Source: Medicago truncatula (Eukaryota; Streptophyta; Magnoliopsida; Fabales; Fabaceae). From it: DNA of 64,000 nt. The notes under the pieces are model-generated. The model was not told the origin of the DNA. It saw only the letters and a program-made list of their open reading frames with translations, and ran no database searches. The stretch is taken from positions 44,186,494 to 44,250,493 of the forward strand of contig NC_053045.1 in NCBI RefSeq assembly GCF_003473485.1, in the 5' to 3' direction. Each line of letters starts with the position of its first letter. Within the stretch, counting starts at the first letter, position 1. Below are positions 1 through 10,569 of this stretch, in pieces. A program made the position numbers and the translations under genes.

Positions 1-2
1 GA

Positions 3-716
3 ATTGATCCTGTGACACATAATCCACGTTTTGATCTTTTGGACCTATCTTCTATCCTAAATTCATCTCTCTATGCCTCTACCTCATCATCACAAATGAA
101 CATCCAAAGGCTAATTGGTACACAATCAATAGTGAACCCTGAGATTCTAAAGTTGGCTTCATCACTCTTCTCTTCTCAAAATGGACAAGAGAATCACCAA
201 ATTGATCACAAACAACAAATTAGCTCACACATGGATCAAGAAGCATGCACCATGTTGTTGAATCCACCTTTTGATAATAATTCAATGTCTTTCATTCAAA
301 CACACTTGGAGAATATATACTCATCATTTTTACCTGAATTTGGCTTCCAACAACATCATGAAAATGTTCAATTAAATTATTTGCATTGCAATGGAATTGC
401 TTCAAGTAATGTAACAGAGGATTTTGTTCATCAATTACCATGCTATAACTACTTAAGTTCTGATTATCATGCAAATGATTTAAATGTGGACCCTCACATA
501 TCAGAAACTTCAACCTTTCATTGCAATAACAACAACCAGAATTTTAATTTCGCTTCAGTTCTATCTACACCTTCATCAAGTCCCACACAGTTGAATTCAA
601 ATTCTGCGAATATGAATGAAAGCAGTAGTACTGAAGATGAGACAGAGAGCTATGTTAGCAATAACATGTTTGAATTTCATATCTCAGATATCTTAGGTGT
701 GAATGAGTTCATGTAA
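3..716 (+). CDS. R2R3-MYB transcription factor, C-terminal part (5' end outside window)
   Basis: The frame is open from base 3 to a TAA at 714-716 and begins I-D-P-V-T-H-N-P-R-F, followed by D-L-L-D-L-S-S-I-L. In plant R2R3-MYB proteins a GIDPVTH segment directly follows the second DNA-binding repeat, so only the regulatory tail (about 237 residues) is present; the DNA-binding repeats lie upstream of the window. The tail is rich in Ser, Asn and Gln and has an acidic Ser-rich patch near the end, as expected of an activation region. The D-L-L-D-L-S-S-I-L stretch resembles subgroup 11 MYBs (the MYB41/MYB74/MYB102 group, linked to stress and cuticle or suberin control); that placement is from memory and less certain than the family. 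The GTG at 12 is an internal Val, not a start. Confidence 0.85.
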   Translation: MDPVTHNPRFDLLDLSSILNSSLYASTSSSQMNIQRLIGTQSIVNPEILKLASSLFSSQNGQENHQIDHKQQISSHMDQEACTMLLNPPFDNNSMSFIQTHLENIYSSFLPEFGFQQHHENVQLNYLHCNGIASSNVTEDFVHQLPCYNYLSSDYHANDLNVDPHISETSTFHCNNNNQNFNFASVLSTPSSSPTQLNSNSANMNESSSTEDETESYVSNNMFEFHISDILGVNEFM

Positions 717-1127
717 TAATTTGGATTAAACAAAAGTTTTATTATTTAATTACTCGCATTGATTTATGTAGCTAGTTAATTAATGATTGATGTTGATACA
801 TGTAACATTTTTCTAAAACTTTATCAGTATTTGATACTTTGACTTTGGTTTCTTGAGGCCTTGGTTGTATTAGGAGGTACGGAGTATATGAAAGTCTTCA
901 TCATTTTCAAATGATTAAATTTTAGAGTTTCTATTATTACTATGTTACTGTTTGTATATCTGATTTTCTTTCCTCATTAGATTGGGAAATGGAATTCCTT
1001 TGACTAATTGAATTACTTAAACAAAGCAATGAACCAATAATATACATCACTTCAGTCTTCAGGTAATGAGTATCTTAACAAAACTGGAAATCAACCTATA
1101 TAAAAATCCAAATTAGTAACACATAAA
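717..1127. other. Downstream region of the MYB gene, no gene seen
   Basis: AT-rich sequence holding the likely 3'UTR and polyadenylation region of the MYB gene. I see no coding potential, RNA gene or clear repeat before the 8-bp target duplication at 1128. Confidence 0.5.
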
Positions 1128-1364
1128 CACACACGCAGGGCGGATCCAGACTTTAGGTACATGTGGAGCTAAAATTTTAAAGAAACAATAATGCAAACTA
1201 TATTAAAAAATAAGAATTCATATTGTTTGATACAATACATTACAATGAAAATCGTCTCATATCCATTTGTTGAAAATGAGCTAAAATGACATCATCGTCT
1301 TTTATCCATTTGTTGAAATGAGCTAAAATGACATCATTGTTAATTGTTAAAAGAACATATCTTT

Positions 1365-1580
1365 CTATATGTAAGTTACAAAACGGTCATTTAGCCACTG
1401 ATCATCCATTTTGTTAAATAGGTTACTCTTCACACCTTTCATATCTGAAAAAACACGTTCAACACTTGCAGTTGCTACCGGCAAGAGCAAAGCCAACTTC
1501 AAAAGTTTATAAATCATAACAAAAGTGTTGCACTTATTTGTTTCCACAAGTTTTACACAAAGGTCTAAAAACTCTTTCAA
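1365..1580 (-). pseudogene. hAT transposase C-terminal dimerisation fragment
   Basis: A 71-residue open stretch carries the hATC signature (L-P-V-A-T-A-S-V-E-R-V-F-S, then a K-S-x-L-x-N-x-M segment). Full hAT transposases are typically 600-800 residues; the zinc-finger and catalytic parts are absent, so this is a relic inside the transposon at 1136-2672. Confidence 0.8.
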
Positions 1581-1778
1581 CTTAACAAATTTTAGGTCAG
1601 ATCGAACATCTGTAACATAACTCTTAAGTTAAGTGCGTAACACCACCTTCGGCACATCTATAAAATCATTTGGATAAAACTCAGTCATCCTCAATAACTT
1701 GTTCGCATCAAAAGCTGCAAATGATTTTGCGGGACTCAAGCATGAAACACACTGTAAAAGTTCAGTATTCTACTGCTG

Positions 1779-2594
1779 CGTTTTTTCTGGTGAATTCTAA
1801 GGTGAGGGAGCAATTAAATCCCTCACCGGTGGACCATGTATAATATACCATTAAATCTTTAAAAATGATTTAAGGGTTCAGATTTCATTAAAGAAAAGAG
1901 AGTAACACATGTGTCTTTTTCTACCCAATCCCTATTCCTAATTGGCTTCTTCAACAAATGGGTGTTAACCACCAAAAAATAACGATCTCTTACTGTTGTG
2001 ATCCTGGGGATCTTCTCATAGTTGATGAACATGAGGATGGTGGTCTCTTGCCAATAGAACAGACCAACGATGATCAAGTTTAGAATATTGGCAATAAATA
2101 AAAAATTATGATATTCATATATATTAAACATTATATCTGAGTGTATTTAGGCAAAATGCTTTGAATAAATTTTAAGATTTCCAATTCGTTGTGTTTCTTT
2201 TTTATCAATTGGCAATAAAAATTAAACAGATTTATGCACGAATTGTTAGGCCTTATGAAATTTATTTCAATTGTGATCAATTGTCAAACTTGAACCATTG
2301 ATACTAGGTTTGAAGTTTATTTGATTTTGGGTTTTCTCTTTCCATTGTTATAATGCTTGAAGTTTTTTGCCTTAAAAAAAGTTTGAAGTTTCTTTGATTT
2401 GAGATTTTCTCGGCCTTGTAGAAAAACAATAAGAGAGTAGGGATTGGATGGAGGAAGGCATATGTGCTATTCTTTTTTTTTTTTAATAAAATATGAACCC
2501 TTAGATAATTTTTAAAGATCTAATGGTATATTATAGATGGTTCACCGATGAGGGACTTAATTGCTCTCTCATCTTAGAATCCACCGTTTTTTCT
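1779..2594. mobile_element. MULE-like non-autonomous element nested in the hAT remnant
   Basis: The element body is 1789-2584. Its two ends are long imperfect inverted repeats of roughly 90 bp: the left end reads GGTGAATTCTAAGGTGAGGG and the right end, reversed, reads GTGGATTCTAAGATGAGAG. A 10-bp direct repeat, CGTTTTTTCT, flanks it at 1779-1788 and 2585-2594. Long terminal inverted repeats with 9-11 bp target duplications are typical of Mutator-like elements. There is no transposase inside. The terminal sequence is shared with the element at 6877-7637, but the interiors differ. Confidence 0.8.
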
Positions 2595-2680
2595 ATTATA
2601 AAAATAAAATAAAAAAAGAAAAAAGCATGTGGAGCTATAGCTCCACATTGCCTCAAGATAGATCCGTCCCTGCACACACG

Positions 2681-5020
2681 TGGCTTTCTTGTAGTCCAAG
2701 CAAAACAATTAAACAAAAGGAAGATAAAAACAACTCTCGTTTCATTTCATATGTAATAACTAACAAAGGGGCTGGAGCACACGTGAACAACTGTCCAAGA
2801 CACCAGCCTGTTCACGTACGTATAAAGTACAATAATAGTCAACAATTTTGCATGGGAGGCTTTGACTAAAAACACTTTATTTTGGATACGTGGCCATGTA
2901 CCAACGTTTGACACCGCAATCTGTGGGGACCTTCATACAAACCAAGATGCTTTTTGCCTTTTTGTATTGAAAATCATGGCGTGTTTCTTGTGCGGTTTTT
3001 TCTTTTTGTTTATGTTTTATGTTTCTTTTTGGAGGGGTTAGAATTAAATGGGGGTGTGATAGCACTAAATTGTGTCAGCAATGAGGGCTCAATAATACAA
3101 TACAAGAGTGGGGGGTCCACCAACTATTCGATAAATGAGAGTAATAATGTAGAAAAATGTTTAAGTATGTATGAATAAGATGACGCATATCAACTTCCCA
3201 TAGATAAGGAAAGTCTCGGTTCCTTCAAACATAGTATGAAATATGAATGAATAAGTTTGGTTCCTTCAAGTATTTTGCAGGAACTTACACTATAACTTGT
3301 AGTACAAGTTAGTGATGAAGAGTTCATATTAGTGTAGCACGCTTAGACTTGGTTCTATTAGTGTAGTGCAACTTAGATTTGATAGTGCAATCACAAATGT
3401 ATATTATACCTCATGCACTCTATGAATGAATGATCTAATGAGAATTTTCACCATTTCATTCTATTCTTAATAAATACTAACATGGACTTTAGATCTCAAA
3501 CCAAGTATTGATGGAGTGGCTAAATGTAGATGCCATGGTGACTTTGGAGGGGGTTGTTGATGGAGTGATCAATCACATTTTTCTCTTCATCAATTTGTGT
3601 TTGTGGGTTTTTTTGGACACTAAAATATCATGTCTCTCTTTTTATGAAGAATCCCAATGGGAACTGAAGAAGAGACAGATAAAGATAAAAACAATTTTTT
3701 GTGAAATAACAAACAGAAAAGAATAAAGAAATTAATTACCTCAATGAACAAGCACAAAAGAATAAAGATGAACACAGTGGTACGCTTAATATATTTTGGT
3801 TTGGTATATATTCATCATCTAATTATGTCATATTTTTATATTAATTTATTTTTGTAAAAATAAAATCAAAATACGAATACCGGATACCCAACTAAATGTA
3901 TTTGAGAATTTAGCAAAAATAAACGACTGCCCATGATAAACCAATTGAGGTCTGTTGTTAGGCTCTCTATATTAGCTAAAGCATGCATGTCTTTCTTCAT
4001 GGTATGAATAAACGACACACATTGATTTCTCAATCCATTTTCATTAGTCTTCTCATATGTGCATGAACCGTCATAATATTCCTAAAGGCTCAAAGGACTT
4101 TTATAAGGGCTTCTAGACCCATCAAGAGGCCTCAGCGCCCTCCAAAAGGGCCTTAAAACATAAAGGCGCGTCCTTCCCAGACAACCGCCTTTATCCGCTT
4201 CTAGAAGACTCTAGTACGCGCCCAAATACCCAAAACACCTCCATTACTTGTTGCCCAAGTAACCATAAATTAGGCCCATAGAAGGTTATAAATACCACTC
4301 TTGAGATCATTCTCAAGGCATCCAATAATCAGTCTAAAGCCTAGAATATGATACTTAACCCTAGTATCCTCTATTGTACTTTTTTGCTAGTACAATGCAC
4401 TAACATAAAACTTCTAATATTGCTTTGGCTGTGATTGTGAAGGGGTACTAAAACTTATTTTTTCAAAGTTTGACTTAAATAGATTGCACCTAAAACGCAC
4501 AAAGCATGTTCCCAGAGATAACATGACCATTTGAACAAAAGTCAAGAGAAAAAAATATCCAGTGCACATATATGTTTTATGTTATGATTGATAAAACATA
4601 ATGCTAGTCCTTAAAATTTCACCAAACCACATACAAACATGCTTTAGGTGTATATATAGCTCGATCGGTATCCATTTTAAGATATGACAAATGAAAATGA
4701 TATAATATCATAATTCAAATTTCAAAGTTCAAGGCCAATTGTCAACCTCAAACAAAAGAGTGATTGACTATAACAGAAAAATACACTTAAACTTTCGGCG
4801 GAGATATGTCAAAGTGAAATTGGTTTTTGGAACCACTGTTGTTGTAATCCAGCGATCAGTTCATAAGACTGCAATCATTCCAATAATGAGTTTAATGATG
4901 TGATTGATCCATTGATAAACTTTGGTTTTGATTGGTTAAATATTGAGGGCAGTTAAACTCTTAATAGTCATAGATGACCTCAAATATATGCAAACTCCAA
5001 ATTACAGTAGATTAATTTAT
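2681..5020. other. Intergenic region, mostly unassigned
   Basis: No convincing gene. A G-box-like inverted pair (ACGTGAACA at 2781-2789 and its reverse complement at 2809-2817) sits just before a TATA-like ACGTATAAAG around 2815-2825, and several TTGAC W-box cores occur between 2835 and 2920. Short open frames here have no recognisable protein features. An LTR-like stretch is listed separately. Confidence 0.4.
4075..4400 (+). repeat. Possible LTR fragment
   Basis: This block is more GC-rich than its surroundings, has a TATA-like TATAAATA near 4289 and is followed by a T-rich, terminator-like stretch, which is the layout of a retrotransposon LTR. I could not find a paired LTR, a primer binding site or a target duplication, so the call rests on composition and layout only. 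Confidence 0.3.
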
Positions 5021-6290
5021 TTTTTTAATAAGTCAAAATGAGATATATTTCATTTTATCATAAGGCGTACCAGAAAAGAATAATTAGGTTCAAAACAATA
5101 CAGATCAAAGGTTAAGAACACACTCTTAACCAACCAAAACCACAAAAAACTCTTAACCAATTCCAAGACAAGTAAATGGACAAAACCACCAATTATGGTA
5201 CCCAAAACCAATATGGGAATATTTTTCCGTCAGCCACAAAAAAGATAACAACTTAATTTTGTTCAAAAGCTGATGAATACGCACTTCTTGATTTCTAATT
5301 ATGTACCTTTGAAAATGAAGTGAAATCAGTACAAGTTGTGGGGTTTGTTGGTGTATCATTCATACCATGCATAAACAAACGGATAAAATACTTCAAGTTC
5401 TTTCGAAGGTTTAGCATCCAAATCCACTGCCAAGTCTCCTGTTGAATCTGACCTACAAAAGAAAGAGAGTTTGAAATCAACCACTGATAACCACTCTTAA
5501 CAGATTAAATACATAATAAGGAATAATTTCAAATCTTGATGTTATGGGAAGGCTCGTCAATATACTTTAAATTTGGAGTTTAATAGTGAAAGGTATATGA
5601 ATTGTGAAATGAGAGAAATTTCAGTGGTGGTGATAGTAAATGTTCTTCATTCTCAAATTAGTTTGACTAATATGAACACAAGAAACATAATTATAAAGAC
5701 AATTATCCTCCAACCTTTTGGCATACCAAAGAACAACCTTTCCTATTCCAATTATAGTCTTGAAGCCATATTTCAAAACTTTAATTGTCTTGATAATAGC
5801 CTTCCAAACACAAGAAGAACCCGAACAATTTGACGCTCTAAAATAAAGATACCATAAAGATACTTAAAAGATAGAAGGTTGACCCAAAACTTATTCGGGT
5901 TATGGAGAAATTCCCAAACATGATTGTCGGTAGTAGATATATTCTGAAGCACGAACTGTCCAAATTACAAGACCCCTTATAGCCTTAGGTTTTGCAATTA
6001 ACTTTCAATTCACCCCATGACTATGCTTCCTTCCCCAAATAAATTGTCTCGTAGAAACAACTATTTGGTTACACACCCCTTTAGGAATCCATAAATTATG
6101 CATAAAGTAGATAGGAAGGGTAGATACCACAAATTGGGCCAATGTCGCCCTCCATTTTCGGCTAAGGAATTCGGCCTTCAATGATATAAACAAAGTCTTC
6201 ATTTTTTTTATCCTATCAGATAACATGGATAAACCATGGTACTTGTCTAGAGTAAGTATCCTCTTCACTTATAAAAATATATGGAGGATG
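5020..6290 (-). pseudogene. LINE (L1-type) relic: reverse-transcriptase C-terminus and following region
   Basis: Read on the minus strand, 6268-6005 encodes a stretch matching the end of plant LINE reverse transcriptases: a K-Y-H-G-L-S-M-L block, S-R-K-W-R-A-T-L-A-Q, a P-I-Y-F-M segment and a terminal R-Q-F-I-W-G. Further along, around 5830-5650, a broken frame carries the usual post-RT pattern (V-W-K-A-I, G-F, G-I-G, W, V-H-I). Stops and frameshifts interrupt the region, so it is dead. A poly-T run near 5019-5025 on the plus strand may be the element's poly-A tail. Both outer limits are approximate. Confidence 0.65.
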
Positions 6291-6363
6291 TCATTTAAAA
6301 AAAAGATACATACAAAAAATATGTTGCATATCCTACCATTTAATAGATCCCATCATTAATTTA

Positions 6364-6434
6364 TGCAGGGGCCGGAGTTCGAACCTCGGACACCCCAATT
6401 CTAGCCACTAGACTACTAGACAAAAAAAAAAAAA
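6364..6434 (+). repeat. 5'-truncated tRNA-derived SINE fragment
   Basis: The piece holds a pol III B-box-like GAGTTCGAACCTC, then C-T-A-G-C-C-A-C-T-A-G-A-C-T-A-C-T-A-G-A and a poly-A tail. The same order of elements occurs in the complete SINE at 11077-11213, so this is a truncated copy of that family. The A-box half is missing. Confidence 0.65.
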
Positions 6435-6867
6435 GGCATAAATCAAGATAATCTTAACTCATTTGTCTACTGAGAATGACGAGTAAAAGGACTATAGAAG
6501 CAAATTTATTCACTTTGTTTTTGGAAATATTAGGATTAGACATGAATCTAGATTTTTGAATATTAACTTTTAACCAGAAGCATGACAAAAACTTTCTACC
6601 ACCTCTTTCAATATTCTACCCTAAGTGGATTTATATAAACATTTCATAAAAATCAAATAAAACACATCAGAAAATCTTAGTTATAAAAAAAAATTAAATA
6701 TTTTTTTTTAAGTAATAATTAAAATTCTTATGAATCGGTATACATTTTTTTTTTATGTTCTTCTGAACTTAGTTCAGTTGACATGAACAATGCATAAAAT
6801 ATGTAAGGTCGGAACTCCGGCCACCACACAAAAAAAAATACACCCTTTTTTATTTTTAATAAAAATA

Positions 6868-7646
6868 CGAATTTGTGGTAGATTCTAAGGTGAGGGTTCT
6901 ATTAAGTCCCTCACCGATGTACCATTTAAATTAGCCGTTAGATGAAAAAAGTGTACATGATAACTTTAGTCACAAATAACACAGGATTATGCTTTTTCTC
7001 TCTAACGCTCCATGTAACCACCACCGGTTCCAAATCATCATCTTCTCCCAAATGACAAAAATTTAATCCTTCATTCTCTTTCAGTTTGTTTCCCTTGAAA
7101 AGTGACTGGATTCAATAAATTTCGTTTTATCACTCTCATCTTCCATTACCCGTCCGTCTTGTAGGCTTCTTTTTTAATATATCTTGTCAAAGTATTAAAA
7201 TTTTGTTATGGGTACAATGAATTTTAAGAAATTTTCAATTTTCTCTAAAAAAAAAAAAACAAAGAAATTTTCAATCTTAAACTGATTTTAATGTGAAGTT
7301 TTGTGACCATGGATACAATGAATTATGTTGGTAGTGCTAAGACAATCAAAATCCCTGCTATGCTAACCTTTATTATGGTTGTTTCCAACATTTTCAATAT
7401 GAGAGGAATAGGGTGAAAGAGGCATAATAGATCAGTTTAAGAGAGAAAATAAATGTAGGCTGTGTCGAGTGAATGGAAAAAGAGCAGCCGCAAGGAGAGT
7501 GACTGGCTATAAAGGGGGAGAGAAAAAGCATAATCCAGTGGTTTGTCACTAAAGATATCATGTACCCTTTTTTTATCTAACGATCAATTTAAACGGTACA
7601 CCGGTGAGGAACTTAATAGAGTCCTCACCCTAGAATCCGAATTTGT
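6868..7646. mobile_element. MULE-like non-autonomous element, same terminal family as 1789-2584
   Basis: The body is 6877-7637, about 761 bp. A perfect 9-bp direct repeat, CGAATTTGT, flanks it at 6868-6876 and 7638-7646. The left end reads GGTAGATTCTAAGGTGAGGG and the reversed right end reads GATTCTAGGGTGAGG; similarity continues inward for over 100 bp, including GGATTATGC and its complement. No transposase frame is present. The terminal sequence matches the nested element at 1789-2584, so the two belong to one family mobilised in trans. Confidence 0.85.
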
Positions 7647-8324
7647 ATGTTTAAATCTTTTTTTTTATTTTTTTTTTCCGACTATATTGTATTTTTAAAT
7701 TTTTTTTTTTGACCGAAGATTGTATTTTTAAATCTTAAAAATCGAAGGTGTTGAAATATAGTTATAGTTGTTTAGGGTTTGTGTTTGTGATTGCCGCCTC
7801 TTGTTTCAATTGCGCCAAGTATATTGGATTGAATTGGATCATCCTCACATTCACATTGCTATTCACATCCTTCAATTTTTTCTTCTGCGGCGTTGCTTTA
7901 ATCGCCTTCAACTCCACCACCCATCTAGCATATTCGTCTGCTTTTCAGGTTTTTTTCCCCCCTCAATTCTTGTTTTATTTTCAATGCGCCCATTACGTTG
8001 ATTCATCTAAAGATTGAATTTTTATTGATTTTGAGGTATTTAGAGGAAAAGGGTGTGAATAAAATATGTGATTTGATTCCCTAATCAATTTATAATGTAG
8101 GATGGGTTTGGTTTTTGTTGCATGTTTAGTTGAATTTCCTCAATGATGTTTTCTCTTGTTTGTTGCTATAAGATTACTATGGCCTTGTTTGGATAAACAA
8201 ATTAATTCGTAGTTATAGCATTAGCGCTTATGAATAAGCTCTTACTACAGATAACACAAGATAAAATAAAGTCAATTTTTTCCGTCTAAGTTATAAGTCG
8301 TTTTTATCAGCTATCGTGGAGAAC
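7647..8324. other. Intergenic, with an exon-like stretch of unknown meaning
   Basis: Between about 7750 and 7945 the sequence is less AT-rich, has an uninterrupted hydrophobic frame and ends in a TTTTCAG/GTTTTTTT junction that could be a splice donor. I recognise no protein in either frame. It could be an upstream 5'UTR exon of the kinase gene that starts near 10570, or a gene relic. No other feature is seen. Confidence 0.25.
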
Positions 8325-8556
8325 TTAAGGGTCAGCTTGGATTGACTTATTTTTTTGCTTATGAAAAATAGCTTATGCAGATAAATAAGCTTTTATGTTA
8401 ATTCATAAGTTCTCACTAATTAAAATTGTATCTTCATAAGCTGTTTTTTCACAAACTACGTTGACAAGCTTATGAACAATACAATATACATAAAAGCTTA
8501 TTTATTTGCACTGTTTTGCATAAGCTCAAAAATAATCCAATACAAACGGACCCTTA
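8325..8556. mobile_element. PIF/Harbinger-like (Tourist-type) MITE
   Basis: The body 8328-8553 has inverted ends (GGGTCAGCTTGGATTGACTT on the left; the right end reversed reads GGGTCCGTTTGTATTGGATT) and inner arms built from AATAAGCTTTTATGT and its complement. A TTA trinucleotide flanks both sides (8325-8327 and 8554-8556), as expected for PIF/Harbinger elements. It is too short to encode a transposase. Confidence 0.6.
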
Positions 8557-8855
8557 TGAAAACAAGGTGAAAACCTCTGCTTATTTTATTGTCTTCTGTT
8601 GCTTATTTCCACCCTTTTTATAACTGCCAAGCTCCCTTAGCTTACTTGTTTCACTGTAATGTACTGACTACTGAACCAAAAGAAAGTTTCTGAACTTCGC
8701 CTCCAACGTGAACCATGGTTGTGCTTGTTTGGGTTTGTGTCATGGCGTCATGGTGGTGATTCCTCTGTGAATTGCTAGTTGATACAAAAGGAAAGGCAAT
8801 ATCTAACCAAATTAAGTTCCCTTTAAGGCATTGTAGTGAACGTAGGATTGTTTAT

Positions 8856-9050
8856 TACTCCCTCTAATCCTGTTTATAAGAAACAAATAACTGATTCACC
8901 AAGACCAACAACGGCAACAACCAAGCCTTTTCCCACTAAGTGGGGTCGGCCACATGGATCAAATTACACCATAATGTTCTATCATTCACCAAGGCAAATG
9001 AAAAACATTTAAAAGTAATGTTATAAATTTAAGTTTTACTAGTATTGAGA
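8856..9050. mobile_element. Stowaway-like MITE remnant interrupted by a small SINE
   Basis: The left end TACTCCCTCTAATCCTG followed by T-rich sequence resembles Stowaway (Tc1/mariner) MITE ends. A perfect 10-bp direct repeat, ATTCACCAAG, occurs at 8894-8903 and 8984-8993 and encloses an 80-bp insertion. The right end of the Stowaway is not clear. Confidence 0.45.
8894..8993 (+). mobile_element. Short SINE fragment with 10-bp target duplication
   Basis: The insert at 8904-8983 contains CCCACTAAGTGGGGTCGGCC and CACATGGATC, a motif that recurs in SINEs across flowering plants (I believe the 'Angio-domain'; the name is from memory). It is flanked by ATTCACCAAG on both sides. The tRNA-like head is missing, so this is a 5'-truncated insertion. 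Confidence 0.55.
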
Positions 9051-10440
9051 ATATTTGTAATGCTCAGAAAGAAAATCATTGAAAGAATATGTTACGATTT
9101 ACATTTTTTTTTGTGTTCAGCTATTGAGCAACAACAACATTTGGATTATCCATTTTACAATATTAAATGCATTCAAGACTGAATACATCCACTTGCATGG
9201 GGAAAATACTTCTGAAAATGGGTCTATATTTCTTATAAATAGGACCAAAAGAATAGACCCAATTATTTCTTAGAAAAGTCCTGAAGAGAGTATTTTTGTT
9301 TCAGGCATACTATTATATTGAAATCCTTCACACAAAAAAAAAAAACATTCCTTACATAAGGACATACACTGGCTGCTTCAAATGTCGCCCTACATACTTT
9401 TAGGTCTAAAGGCATCTTTGTGATGGAGATTTTTTTTAAAGTTAATAACAAACAAATCAGAATCCTTTTTTGGCCAAATAATGTTTAAGTGAGAGATTAA
9501 TTGAGAAATATTAGGCCTTTTTATTTCTATTGAAGAGTTATTTTTTTTTTTTAATTTGAGGCCCAGAGCAAGGGCTTTGGCAATCTCCCCCTTGGGCCGG
9601 TTGTGGCTCCAACACAAATTTCCCATATCATTTCAATTTGTGTCTAGTTTCTTATCAAAGCTCTTGAAATACCTATTTTTTCAATTTTTTGCTGACTTAT
9701 TACCTATAATATTTTCTAAAAAGGTTAATATCATAATTGTAAATTTTGGTTTGGTCATCAAACTGTTATGGAGACTAGTTTACTAGACTACTAAAAAATT
9801 TCAGGAGATTATAGCTATCCTTGGGTTGGACAAATCATCTTATGAGGGTCGCTAAACAGTAGCAAGACCTGAAAATTTGAACATTTTTTATCACAGCCAT
9901 TTGATTGTTAGGCAGATAATTCATCCAAACAAATCAATTATTTTTTCAGTTTTTACATGACTAAATTGATTCCATTGAAAATAAAATAGCATATTCAAGC
10001 AAACTGATTAGGGACCAAACCGCTAAATTTCTATGCATACTAGCCAAAGTAATTTGAGAATTATGTGCACTGAATTGCTATTCTCTTCCTCTCTGTAAAA
10101 GTTAGTGATATTTTATTTACTTTATTTACAAGTCTTTTTGTTGCAGCAGTATTTTTTTTACAAATATATATAATTCTTGTCCCTTTACCTACCTGTCCTG
10201 TAATTTATCGCCAGGTGGTGACGCGTTTGAAACTTGCCGCTCCTGTACTGAAAAGTAAAAGATGAATTTCAGCGCAAGATATATAGCACCTAGTGCATTG
10301 TCCCCACATTAAGGCCAAATGATTCCTTGCTCGAGGGGGCGTGTTCGGGATATAAAATGAATCTCATTCCTTCCTTAACAGCTTTAGCTTAATTATGTTT
10401 GTTACAACCCTCAAAATCTTACTAGGTTACCAGTGATCTC
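9051..10440. other. Intergenic, no gene seen
   Basis: AT-rich, with several T-tracts. A GC-richer patch at about 9550-9615 looks like degenerate transposon sequence but I cannot assign it. A SINE-like tail (GAGGGGGCGTGTTCGGGATA) at about 10333-10352 resembles the tail of the repeat at 13728-13945. The end of this stretch likely contains the promoter of the kinase gene. Confidence 0.4.
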
Positions 10441-10569
10441 CTCAGATTTGTATCTACACATTAGTACGTCTACAACCTTTCTTCACCTTCTCCAAATCTT
10501 CTCGAGTCTTTCATACCTCTATCGCCGTCGTCATCATCAAATTCCATCTGCTTCAGCCTTCGTGCTCGA

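Larger units (their letters stand above)
1128..2680 (-). mobile_element. hAT-superfamily DNA transposon remnant, interrupted by a nested MULE-like element
   Basis: The element occupies 1136-2672. Its ends are inverted copies (CAGGGCGGATC at the left, CAGGGACGGATC read from the right). It is flanked by a perfect 8-bp direct repeat, CACACACG, at 1128-1135 and 2673-2680; an 8-bp target duplication is the hAT hallmark. On the minus strand, 1580-1365 encodes a fragment with L-P-V-A-T-A-S-V-E-R-V-F-S, the conserved C-terminal dimerisation block of hAT transposases. The rest of the transposase is missing, so the copy is non-autonomous. About half of its length is a later insertion at 1789-2584. Confidence 0.85.
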
